From the NCBI RefSeq assembly GCF_004123295.1, contig NZ_SDMK01000001.1, positions 310,001-374,000 of the forward strand: a stretch of DNA of 64,000 nt, given 5' to 3'. Shown here piece after piece: positions 42,549 through 50,369 of this stretch. Every line of letters starts with the position of its first letter. Within the stretch, counting starts at the first letter, position 1. The notes beneath the pieces were generated by a model, which worked only from the letters and a program-made list of their open reading frames with translations, made no database searches and was not told the origin of the DNA. The translations under genes were made by a program, and so were the position numbers. Source of the stretch: Silvibacterium dinghuense. Its GTDB lineage: Bacteria > Acidobacteriota > Terriglobia > Terriglobales > Acidobacteriaceae.

Positions 42549-44264
42549 TTAATAGCGCAGTCCCAGCCGCTGCGGAAATGCCTCGGCATCTTCATCGATC
42601 TCCGGCTCGCGCATCCACGCGTCGAATCGCCGCCGGTCCAACCGGCGCATCACCGTGTGCACAAACGCAAATGCAACCGCGACGGTGACAATTCTTGCCC
42701 AACCAGTTCCCATCCAATCCTCGATCGCAAGAGAAGCCGCAACCAACGCCGGCAACAGCCCCATATACAGCGCGATCACCCACGCAATGCGCGTGGGCGG
42801 AGGCGCAGCCGAGTTCTGGAACGGCAGTGTCCTCATCCCGAACCAGAAGCTATCCGCCAGCAGCAGGCTCAAACCCACCGCCATGACTGCCTGCGAGACA
42901 ATGCCCGCCAGCGACCGTAATCCCACGTCGCCCAGCAACGCAGCTGCCGCAACCGCCATACTCGCGGCCATCGTTGCAGTCAAAGCCCATTGCCGCGCGG
43001 GCTCCAGCATCGCCCACTGCGGTCGCCCGAGGACGCGGAAAGCCCATCCAGGGCGCCGGTCGCCAGGCGCAAGAAAGAGCGCACGCAGCCCCGCCGCAAC
43101 CCAGAAGGACGCGACGATCACCGCTGCACGCAATCCCTCGGGTGAGAGCAGCACCTGTACACCATCCGCCTTCACCGCGAAGCGCACCGCGCAGCCGGCC
43201 AGCAGCGCGAGCCCAAGCCCTCCATACATGGCCAGGTACGTCCGATAGCGCGGCACCCGCGCCAGCGTCTGCGAAACAAAGCCCCAGATCCCACGCGCAA
43301 CCGGCCGCGGCAGCAATTGGACTACCTGCAGCGAGCCGCCCCTGCGCCGCGCGCTCCGCACGCCTGATCCCTCGGCCAGTTCACGCACTCGCCGCCGGTA
43401 GGCCAGCGGATACACGGCAGCCGCAACGACCATAACCAAGACTGTCCCCACGCAGCCCCGCACCGCCAGTTGCCCATATACAGGGGCTGCGCCATTGCCC
43501 TCCATCAATCTCTGGTAGAGCCCGAGGAACCACATCGGCGGCATCCATCCTGCCCACATCACCCGCTCCGTCAGCACGCCCTTCAGAGCGTCGCTCACTG
43601 CGGGAGCGGTCAGCAGCAGCGTGAAGAGCCCTGTTCCCAGCACCGCCTGCATCGCAAGCGCAAGCCGCGCATACATCCGGCCGCCAAGCATCGCCAGTAA
43701 CAGTCCCTGCATGGCGAGCACCAGCAATGCAGCGAAGGCTCCGCTTATCGCCACCGAGAGCAGATGCGCCAGCAGAAATCGCCCGAGGTGCGGCGGATCA
43801 GTCGCCTCAGGCAGCACCAGCGACGCAAGAAAATTGGCATCGAAGAGCGCCGCACCAAGAAACACCGCAATGGCCGCGATGCGCGCCCGGAAGAGAAGAC
43901 CTCCGCGCACAGGCAGCGAGCCCAGCGCATACACATCCAGATGGTCAGGGAAGAAAAAATCCCATGCGAAGAGCGTCATCAGCCCCATCGCCACAAAGGA
44001 ATACACCACATAGAACCAGTGATCGCCCACCTGCGACCAGTATGCGCGATGGCCGCGCGGCGGGTGATACACCGGGTATAGATACAGCGCCATCACAAAT
44101 CCCGGCAGCCCGGCTGCGCATGCCGCCTGCACCATGCGCAGCTTCGCGTCGCCGCTCGCAGAAGCCAGTTCGTTGTTCCACAGCCGTTCGAGAAAGTGCC
44201 GGACTAATACTCCGAACAATCGCTGCACATTTTTCTTCTCGCCCTGTTCCCCCACACCGATCAT
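42549..44264 (-). CDS. ABC transporter membrane subunit (uncharacterised)
   Basis: 571-residue polytopic protein with about twelve hydrophobic helices and a central basic loop (YRRRVRELAEGSGVRSARRRGG, about 290-310). I recognise no named family, but it starts four bases after the stop of an ABC ATPase gene, is on the same strand, and has the size of two-domain exporter permeases of the PadR-controlled type found in Acidobacteria. FFFPDHLDVYALGSLPV near residue 110 matches the loop after TM3 in that group. Probably exports a drug, lipid or peptide; substrate unknown. Confidence 0.75.
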   Translation of the reverse strand: MIGVGEQGEKKNVQRLFGVLVRHFLERLWNNELASASGDAKLRMVQAACAAGLPGFVMALYLYPVYHPPRGHRAYWSQVGDHWFYVVYSFVAMGLMTLFAWDFFFPDHLDVYALGSLPVRGGLLFRARIAAIAVFLGAALFDANFLASLVLPEATDPPHLGRFLLAHLLSVAISGAFAALLVLAMQGLLLAMLGGRMYARLALAMQAVLGTGLFTLLLTAPAVSDALKGVLTERVMWAGWMPPMWFLGLYQRLMEGNGAAPVYGQLAVRGCVGTVLVMVVAAAVYPLAYRRRVRELAEGSGVRSARRRGGSLQVVQLLPRPVARGIWGFVSQTLARVPRYRTYLAMYGGLGLALLAGCAVRFAVKADGVQVLLSPEGLRAAVIVASFWVAAGLRALFLAPGDRRPGWAFRVLGRPQWAMLEPARQWALTATMAASMAVAAAALLGDVGLRSLAGIVSQAVMAVGLSLLLADSFWFGMRTLPFQNSAAPPPTRIAWVIALYMGLLPALVAASLAIEDWMGTGWARIVTVAVAFAFVHTVMRRLDRRRFDAWMREPEIDEDAEAFPQRLGLRY

Positions 44265-44267
44265 CGG

Positions 44268-45047
44268 TCAGCCTCGCACCGCGGCAACCACCTGTCGCGC
44301 TACTTCTACTGTGTCCTCGCCCTCAACCAGCCGCGCAAAGGCATCCTCAAACTCCACATCTCCGGTCAGCGCCCGTACTTCCGCAGGTGAGGCATCGGCC
44401 ACCACGCGCCCCTTCGTGATAACCACCACCCTGTCGCACACCTGCTCCACCACCTCGAGCACGTGCGAGATGTAAAGCACAGCCTTGCCCTGCCCGCCCA
44501 GCTCGCGCAGCAGGTTGCGGAAGAGACGCGCCGTGGTCGCATCGAGGCCCGACAAGGGCTCATCGAAGATCAGCAATGATGGATCGTGCAGCAGCGCAGC
44601 GGCAATCAACACACGCTGCTTCATGCCTTTCGAGTAAAGCCCGATGGGGGAATGCCGCCAGTCTGTCAATCCGAGCAGGGAGAGCAACCGCTCCGCGCGA
44701 AATGCTATCTGCGCTTCGGACATGCTCCGCAGCCGCCCCGCAAGCTCCAGATACTCCATCCCTGAGAGGTAGGTGTAGACATGCGCCTCCTCCGGCACAT
44801 AACCCAGCGCCGCGCGAAAGCCCGTCATGTCTTCGCGGATATTCCAGCCGCAATAGAGCACCCGGCCATCGTCCGGCTGCAACAAGCCAGTGATGATCTT
44901 CACCGTCGTCGACTTGCCCGAGCCATTCGCGCCCAGGTATCCGACCACCTCACCCGCCCCCACGCGAAAGCTCACCTCGCGGATCGCCGGAATACCGCGA
45001 TAGCTCCGTGAAACCCTGTCCAGTTCCAGAACCGGTGCTTCCCTCAT
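44268..45047 (-). CDS. ABC transporter ATP-binding protein
   Basis: 259 residues from ATG ending at 45047. All ATPase motifs are present: Walker A GANGSGKST, Q-loop region YVPEEAHVYTYLSG, signature YSKGMKQRV (a degenerate LSGGQ, common in CcmA/NatA-like exporters), Walker B LLIFDEPLSGLD and the H-loop YISHVLE. The start codon is three bases from one arm of a 14-base inverted repeat, and the ribosome site (AGGG) lies inside it, so binding there would block translation or transcription. The permease gene follows. PadR regulator is divergent. Confidence 0.92.
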   Translation of the reverse strand: MREAPVLELDRVSRSYRGIPAIREVSFRVGAGEVVGYLGANGSGKSTTVKIITGLLQPDDGRVLYCGWNIREDMTGFRAALGYVPEEAHVYTYLSGMEYLELAGRLRSMSEAQIAFRAERLLSLLGLTDWRHSPIGLYSKGMKQRVLIAAALLHDPSLLIFDEPLSGLDATTARLFRNLLRELGGQGKAVLYISHVLEVVEQVCDRVVVITKGRVVADASPAEVRALTGDVEFEDAFARLVEGEDTVEVARQVVAAVRG

Positions 45048-45050
45048 GGC

Positions 45051-45104
45051 TACCCTATGTAGCACTCTACCTAAACACAAGTCAACAGAATGCTACATAG
45101 GGTA
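45051..45104. promoter_or_regulatory. Operator: 14-bp perfect inverted repeat between ABC and PadR genes
   Basis: TACCCTATGTAGCA (45051-45064) and TGCTACATAGGGTA (45091-45104) are exact inverted repeats with a 26-base spacer, so their centres are 40 bases apart. Each arm contains ATGT/ACAT, the core typical of PadR operators, and covers the purine-rich site before one of the two divergent start codons. Confidence 0.85.
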
Positions 45105-45115
45105 CAATCCCTGCC

Positions 45116-45448
45116 ATGCCGGCCGAGCCAAAAGACAAGACAGACCCGCGGCTCTCTCACACTGCCGCTCTCATCCTGCAATCCATCCACACCGGCCAGA
45201 TTTACGGCTTCAGCGTGATGGAGCAGACCGGCCTGCCCAGCGGCACTGTTTACCCGGCCCTGCGCCGCCTCGAGCGCGATGGCCTTATCGCCTCCAAGTG
45301 GGAGGCGCAGTCGATTGCCGACCGCGAGCAGCGCCCACCCCGCAAGTACTACCGCCTGACTCGCGAGGGCCTCACCGCGCTCGAGAACGTCCTCAAACGC
45401 TATCCGCTGATCGAGAAACTCATCCCCACACCCGCGAGCAACGCATGA
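45116..45448 (+). CDS. PadR-family transcriptional regulator
   Basis: 110-residue winged-helix regulator. The fold is seen in AALILQSIHTGQIYGFSVMEQTGLPSGTVYPALRRLERDGLIASKWE, given here as separate motifs: ILQSIHTGQIYGFSV, SGTVYPALRRLERDGLI and the wing PPRKYYRLTREGL. PadR proteins repress transporter or detoxification genes until a ligand binds. It lacks the usual long C-terminal dimerisation helix (short type, PadR-s1). It is divergent from the ABC transporter, and the 14-base inverted repeat lies between. It overlaps the next gene by ATGA. Confidence 0.93.
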   Translation: MPAEPKDKTDPRLSHTAALILQSIHTGQIYGFSVMEQTGLPSGTVYPALRRLERDGLIASKWEAQSIADREQRPPRKYYRLTREGLTALENVLKRYPLIEKLIPTPASNA

Positions 45449-46896
45449 AGCCCCGCAGGCAGAGCATGACATGCAGCAGCCTGCTCGCCCGAACCCTGCT
45501 GCGCGCAGTCTCGTGGCTGGTTCCTGCGCCGGATCGCGCGGACTGGCACGCCGAGTGGTCAGCCGAGCTCTGGCATGTGACTCGCAGTCCCAATTCCGAC
45601 ACTGAGACCGGCACCACCCCGCTCGCCTTCGTCCGCGGAGCCATCCCCGATGCTCTCTGCCTGCGCCGCGAAACCCCACCTTCCGCCGAAGAACCTAGTC
45701 CGCGTGCCAGTGCCGGCCCGCGCCGCTGCCTTGCCGCACTGGCGCTCTGTGGCGGCTTCCTCCTGGTGCTGGCACTGGCTCTTCCCGGATCGCGCCACGC
45801 CCTTCTGCCCCAGCCCGTAGCCGACGACATCGTGCTCATCACTCGCAACGGCGTCGCGCAGGTCAATCGCCCCGCTATCTCTTTTTCCGACTATCAGGAC
45901 TGGCGCATCTCCGCCCGCCACCTTTACAGCGGACTCGCCTTTTACCAGTTCCAGCAGCACCGGCTTCACCTTGCACCGCATCAGGCAGTCGAAGCCACCG
46001 TGGTCCGCGCCTCCCGTAATCTCTTCGATTTGCTCGGCATGCAGCCGCAGTGGCTCCCGGCATCGGCCGAGCCCGGCCAGCCTAAGCTCTTCATCAGCCG
46101 CCGGCTGTGGAAGCAGTCCATTCACAACGCATCCCAGGCCTACGCCGAGATCGCCGGACGTCGCATCTCCCTATCCGGCATCCTGCCCGACAATCAGTGG
46201 CAGCTCCCCGGACAGCCCGACGCATGGCTTCTCGTGGATGACTCCAGCCTCGCCGCCACGCCGGCGTTCGCACGCGGTTTTATCGTCGCCCGCATTCAGC
46301 CGAATGCCTTCCCTTCGTCGCATCGCGTCATGATCACCAGCGACGGCATCCGCTACCCCTGCCTCTCGCTGGCCGATATTGCCCACCGCCCGGCATCGAT
46401 CTTCCGCCTCGCGCTGCTGCTCGCTGCCATCGCCGTGCCGGCAACGCTGCCCATTCCCCTCGGGGGCACAACCCAGCGCACCCGGCGCCTGAAACTTCGC
46501 CTGCGCGCCTGGCTCTTTTTTGCGGCCAAGATCATTCTCATTCTTCCTCTGGTCTACGCCGCCTCGATGCTTGCCGCTTACGGCGTCTTCCCGCACGAAA
46601 GCTCCGCACTCTATCTCCAGCTTGCCGTTGCCTTCTTCGGCCTGCTCTTTCTCTTCCGCTGGGCCTGGCAGGATCAGCGCTGCCGCTGCCCGGAATGCCT
46701 CGGCCGCCTCACCCATCCGGCACGCGTCGGCCTCGCCTCGCGCAGCTTTCTTGCCTGGAGCGGCACCGAGCTCATCTGCGCCTCCGGCCATGGCCTGCTG
46801 CACATCCCCGCACTGCCCACCAGCTGGTTCTCCCGCCCGCGCTGGCTGGTTCTCGATCCCTCGTGGAAACCCCTCTTTGCCTCACCGCTCCCCTGA
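45445..46896 (+). CDS. MacB-like periplasmic-domain membrane protein coupled to PadR
   Basis: 483 residues starting at the ATGA overlap with the PadR stop; the frame is open further upstream but inside padR. The N-terminus has PAPDRADWHAEWSAELWH, a helix seen in acidobacterial permeases, then a membrane helix (CLAALALCGGFLLVLALAL). The periplasmic domain resembles a MacB_PCD domain: SFSDYQDWRISARHLYSGLAF, VRASRNLFDLLGMQP, FISRRLWKQS and GRRISLSGILPDNQWQLPG. Three helices follow where ADOP proteins have FtsX domains, then a zinc-ribbon-like CRCPECLGRL. It looks like a shortened ADOP relative that has lost the second half. No ATPase motif is present. Confidence 0.75.
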   Translation: MKPRRQSMTCSSLLARTLLRAVSWLVPAPDRADWHAEWSAELWHVTRSPNSDTETGTTPLAFVRGAIPDALCLRRETPPSAEEPSPRASAGPRRCLAALALCGGFLLVLALALPGSRHALLPQPVADDIVLITRNGVAQVNRPAISFSDYQDWRISARHLYSGLAFYQFQQHRLHLAPHQAVEATVVRASRNLFDLLGMQPQWLPASAEPGQPKLFISRRLWKQSIHNASQAYAEIAGRRISLSGILPDNQWQLPGQPDAWLLVDDSSLAATPAFARGFIVARIQPNAFPSSHRVMITSDGIRYPCLSLADIAHRPASIFRLALLLAAIAVPATLPIPLGGTTQRTRRLKLRLRAWLFFAAKIILILPLVYAASMLAAYGVFPHESSALYLQLAVAFFGLLFLFRWAWQDQRCRCPECLGRLTHPARVGLASRSFLAWSGTELICASGHGLLHIPALPTSWFSRPRWLVLDPSWKPLFASPLP

Positions 46897-46936
46897 GGCC
46901 CCACCGATCGCTGCACTTCGCCGTAAAATACCTTTC

Positions 46937-48094
46937 ATGCAACGCATTTATCTGGACGCCAATGCCACCACGCCTCTGGTTCCCGAGGTGCTGGACGCGA
47001 TGCGTCCCTGGCTGCTCGAAAGCTTCGGCAACGCCTCTTCGGTTCATCACTACGGCCAGCAGGCCCGTGCCGCGGTCGAAAAGGCGCGTACCCAGGCCGC
47101 CGCCCTGCTCCACTGCCGCGAGGCCGAAATTGTCTTCACCTCCGGCGGCACCGAGAGCGACAACATGGCCCTCTTCGGCCTGCTCACGCCCGGCGATCAC
47201 CTCATCACCTCGGCCATCGAGCACCATGCCGTGCTCCATGCCGCCGAGCGCCTGCGCGACCGTGGCGTCGAGGTCAGCTTCCTCACCACATCCGCCGCAG
47301 GCATCATCGATCCCGCCGAGGTCCGCGCCGCGCTGCGCCCCAGCACCAAGCTCATCAGCGTGATGATGGCCAACAATGAGACCGGCATCATTCAGCCGGT
47401 CGAAGAGATCGGCCGCATCGCCCACGAGGCCGACGTCTGGTTCCACACCGACGCCGTGCAGGCCGCCGGCAAGCTCAAGCTCGACGTCGACGCCATCGGC
47501 TGTGACCTGCTCAGCCTCTCCGGCCACAAGATGCACGCCCCGCAAGGCACCGGCATCCTTTACATCCGCCGCAACACGCGCCTCGAACCGCTCTTCTTCG
47601 GCGGATCGCACGAGCGTCAGCGCCGCGCCGGGACGGAGAACGTCGCCGGCATCGTCGGCCTGGGCCGCGCCGCCGAGCTGGCTGCGGAAGCCATTGCCTC
47701 CGGCAAGCTCGACCGCGTTGCAGCGCTGCGCAACCGTTTCGAGCAGGGCATCCTCAGCCGCGTTCCCGGCACCGCCGTCAACGGCGACGGCCCGCGCGTG
47801 CCCAACACTTCGAGCCTGTATTTTGGCGACGTCGAAGGCGAGGCGCTGGTCATTGCGCTCGATATGAAGGGCATTGCTGTCTCCGGAGGCTCGGCCTGCC
47901 AGTCCGGCGCATCGGAGCCCTCGCATGTGCTGGCCGGCATGGGTTACCCCGCCAGCCGCGCCCGTGCCAGTGTCCGCTTTTCACTCTCGAAACTCACCAC
48001 CGAGGCCGACATCGACACCGCGCTCGCCGTCGTCCCCGAAGCCGTCGAACGCCTGCGCGCCATCGCCCCGGTCAACGCCGGAACCCTCGGCTAA
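46937..48094 (+). CDS. Cysteine desulfurase (NifS/IscS type)
   Basis: 385-residue PLP enzyme that takes sulfur from cysteine as an enzyme-bound persulfide. Motifs: YLDANATTPL at the start, FTSGGTESDNMAL, IEHHAVLHAAE, the PLP lysine in SGHKMHAPQGTG (about K198), the arginine loop RRAGTENVAG and the catalytic cysteine in GSACQSGASEPSHVL (about C321). The length of the cysteine loop is that of group I (IscS/NifS) enzymes. ATG 46937 matches the family start. No IscU or IscR is adjacent; the tRNA thiolase gene mnmA lies 4.9 kb downstream on the same strand and could be the sulfur acceptor. Confidence 0.95.
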   Translation: MQRIYLDANATTPLVPEVLDAMRPWLLESFGNASSVHHYGQQARAAVEKARTQAAALLHCREAEIVFTSGGTESDNMALFGLLTPGDHLITSAIEHHAVLHAAERLRDRGVEVSFLTTSAAGIIDPAEVRAALRPSTKLISVMMANNETGIIQPVEEIGRIAHEADVWFHTDAVQAAGKLKLDVDAIGCDLLSLSGHKMHAPQGTGILYIRRNTRLEPLFFGGSHERQRRAGTENVAGIVGLGRAAELAAEAIASGKLDRVAALRNRFEQGILSRVPGTAVNGDGPRVPNTSSLYFGDVEGEALVIALDMKGIAVSGGSACQSGASEPSHVLAGMGYPASRARASVRFSLSKLTTEADIDTALAVVPEAVERLRAIAPVNAGTLG

Positions 48095-48116
48095 CGGCTA
48101 CGCGCAACAGCAAACC

Positions 48117-48140
48117 TGAGCCGGCTCTCATGCCGGCTCA
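48117..48140 (+). terminator. Hairpin after the cysteine desulfurase gene
   Basis: TGAGCCGGC and GCCGGCTCA pair (nine base pairs) around TCTCAT, 22 bases after the stop; the tail AAGTTCTTTGG is only moderately T-rich. Confidence 0.6.
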
Positions 48141-48203
48141 AGTTCTTTGGCGCAGCGCATGCCTTGTAGATCCGGCGTGTACGCCACCGTTTCCGAGCCC
48201 GCG

Positions 48204-50312
48204 ATGCTCCCACTCTCCCAGCCCTTGCAGGAAGGTCTGCGTCATCACGGAGCCGGCCGCCTTGCCGAGGCCGCTGTCCTCTACCAGCAGGCGCTCGAGT
48301 CCAGTCCAGGCGATCCGGAAGCCTTCCTGCTGCTCGGCATCCTCGCCCGGCAGGCGCGCCGCCCGCGGCAGGCCATCGACCTGCTGACGTTTGCTGCCCG
48401 GCAGATGCCCGAAGCCGCGCATGTGCACCTGAATATTGCCCGCTCCTGGCTCGATCTCGGCTTCGCTTCCCCACAATCTCTTGAGGAAGCCGAGCGCGCC
48501 TGCCGGCGCTCGCTTGCCCTCGATGCGGGCAACGGACAGGCATGGTCCTGCCTGGCCTCCATCGAAAACCGCCGCGGCCATCGGGACGAAGCTCGTGCCG
48601 CCTGGATTCAGGCTCTCCGCCTGCCGCGACGCGCCGGCCGGCACGGCCGCACCAGCGGGGCCGGCCGCGCCGCATACTCGATCGGCATCCTCTTTGCCCG
48701 CGAGGGCCGTCACGAAGACGCCATTCGCGTCTATCGGAACGGGCTGCGCCACGCCCCCAGCGACGCGCGGCTGCACTTCGCCTGCGCCGCCTCCGCAGCC
48801 TCGCTCGGCCGCCGCGACGAGGCCATTTCCTCATATCGCCGCGCCGTCCGGCTTCGCCCCGATTTCCCTGAGGCCTTCCTCAACCTCGGCAACCTGCTCT
48901 ATGACCGCAACGACTTCCTCGGCTCCGCCCGCTGCTATGCCCGCGCCGTCTCGCTGCGGCCGAACTACGCCAAGGGCTGGTGCAACCTGGGCAATGCGCT
49001 CTCGGCGCTTGAGCGCTACAAGGCAGCCACCGCTGCCTACGAACGCTCGCTCTCCCTCGCGCCGGAGACCGTTGCCGCCCGGCACAATCTCGGCAACGCC
49101 CTGCTCCACGAGCGCGAATACCGCCGCGCCGAGCAATGTTTCCGCGCCGCTCTCGAAGCCGACGCCACCAGCCCTGAGCATCACAACAGCCTCGGCAACG
49201 CCCTGCTCCAGCAACAGCGCACCGCCGATGCCCAGAGCTGTTATCGGCGCGCACTCGAGTTGCGCCCCGACTATGCCACCGCCCACATCAACCTCGCCAA
49301 TACGCTGCTTTACCAGGGCGAACACGGCTCTGTGACCGGTCCGATGATGGAGCACTATCGCCGCGGCATCGAGCTCGAGCCCACCAACGCCGGCGGCCAG
49401 TACAACCTCTCCTTATCCTGCCTCCGCGCCGGGCTTTACGCCGAAGGCTGGCAGCGGCACGAGCACCGCTGGGAGTTCCGCGAACTCCACCAGAGCCGCC
49501 GGGATTTCCGCCAGCCGCAATGGCAAGGAGAACCGCTGGCAGGTGCGACCATCCTCCTTTACGCCGAGCAAGGCCTCGGCGACACCCTGCAGTTCATCCG
49601 TTATGCGCCGCTGGTCGCCGCTCTCGGCGCTCAGGTGATCCTGGAAGTCCAGCCGCGTCTCCGCCGGCTGCTCACCGGGATGGACGGCATCGCGCAGGTC
49701 CTTACCCGCGGCGAGGACCTACCCGCCTTCGACTGGCACTGCCCGCTGATGAGCCTGCCGCTGGCCTTCGGCACCACCCTCGAAACCATCCCTGCCGCCG
49801 TGCCCTATCTCCGCCCCGATCCGGCCCTGGTCTCCGCAGCCTGGGAGCGCTGGCCGCGCCGCGATGACCGCATGCGTGTCGGAATCACCTGGGCCGGCAA
49901 CCCCTCGCACCGCGCCGATCACCAGCGCTCGCTCCCCCTGGCGCTCTTCGCGCCGCTCGGCCACCCTACGCACATCGACTTCTATTCGCTCCAGTATGGG
50001 CAAGCCGCCGGCGAGCTCCAGCACGCCCCCTTCCCCATCCACAACGCAAGCTCACAGGACAAGGATCTCGCCGACACCTCCGCCTTCATCTCCACCCTCG
50101 ACCTGGTGCTCTCCATCGATACCTCGATCGCCCACCTTACGGGTGGACTCGGCAAGCCACTCTGGATTCTTCTGCCTCATCTGGCTGACTGGCGCTGGCT
50201 TGAAGGCCGCAGCGATAGCCCCTGGTATCCCACTGCCCGGCTTTTTCGCCAGCCTGTCTCCGGCGATTGGCCCTCAACCGTCGCTGCGCTCTCGGCTGCT
50301 CTCGAGAAATAG
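48204..50312 (+). CDS. TPR protein with glycosyltransferase-like C-terminal domain
   Basis: 702 residues from ATG 48204 (an earlier ATG at 48147 is possible). Residues 1-400 are about nine to ten TPR repeats, for example AEAFLNLGNLLYDRNDFLGSA-type units: FLNLGNLLYDRNDF, WCNLGNALSALERY, RHNLGNALLHEREY, HNSLGNALLQQQRT, HINLANTLLYQGEH. The last 280 residues form a GT-B-like domain of the ADP-heptose/GT9 kind with WQGEPLAGATILLYAEQGLGDTLQFIRY in two parts, RVGITWAGNPSHRADHQRS and LDLVLSIDTSIAHLTGGLGKPLWILLP. Proteins with this layout may glycosylate proteins, but activity is unproven. It lies between cysteine desulfurase and an ADOP permease; no functional tie is evident. Confidence 0.88.
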   Translation: MLPLSQPLQEGLRHHGAGRLAEAAVLYQQALESSPGDPEAFLLLGILARQARRPRQAIDLLTFAARQMPEAAHVHLNIARSWLDLGFASPQSLEEAERACRRSLALDAGNGQAWSCLASIENRRGHRDEARAAWIQALRLPRRAGRHGRTSGAGRAAYSIGILFAREGRHEDAIRVYRNGLRHAPSDARLHFACAASAASLGRRDEAISSYRRAVRLRPDFPEAFLNLGNLLYDRNDFLGSARCYARAVSLRPNYAKGWCNLGNALSALERYKAATAAYERSLSLAPETVAARHNLGNALLHEREYRRAEQCFRAALEADATSPEHHNSLGNALLQQQRTADAQSCYRRALELRPDYATAHINLANTLLYQGEHGSVTGPMMEHYRRGIELEPTNAGGQYNLSLSCLRAGLYAEGWQRHEHRWEFRELHQSRRDFRQPQWQGEPLAGATILLYAEQGLGDTLQFIRYAPLVAALGAQVILEVQPRLRRLLTGMDGIAQVLTRGEDLPAFDWHCPLMSLPLAFGTTLETIPAAVPYLRPDPALVSAAWERWPRRDDRMRVGITWAGNPSHRADHQRSLPLALFAPLGHPTHIDFYSLQYGQAAGELQHAPFPIHNASSQDKDLADTSAFISTLDLVLSIDTSIAHLTGGLGKPLWILLPHLADWRWLEGRSDSPWYPTARLFRQPVSGDWPSTVAALSAALEK

Positions 50313-50369
50313 CCCCGGCGGCGGAACCTGCTGCCAGCCAATTCCGTACAGCTGACAAAGGAACCGCCG

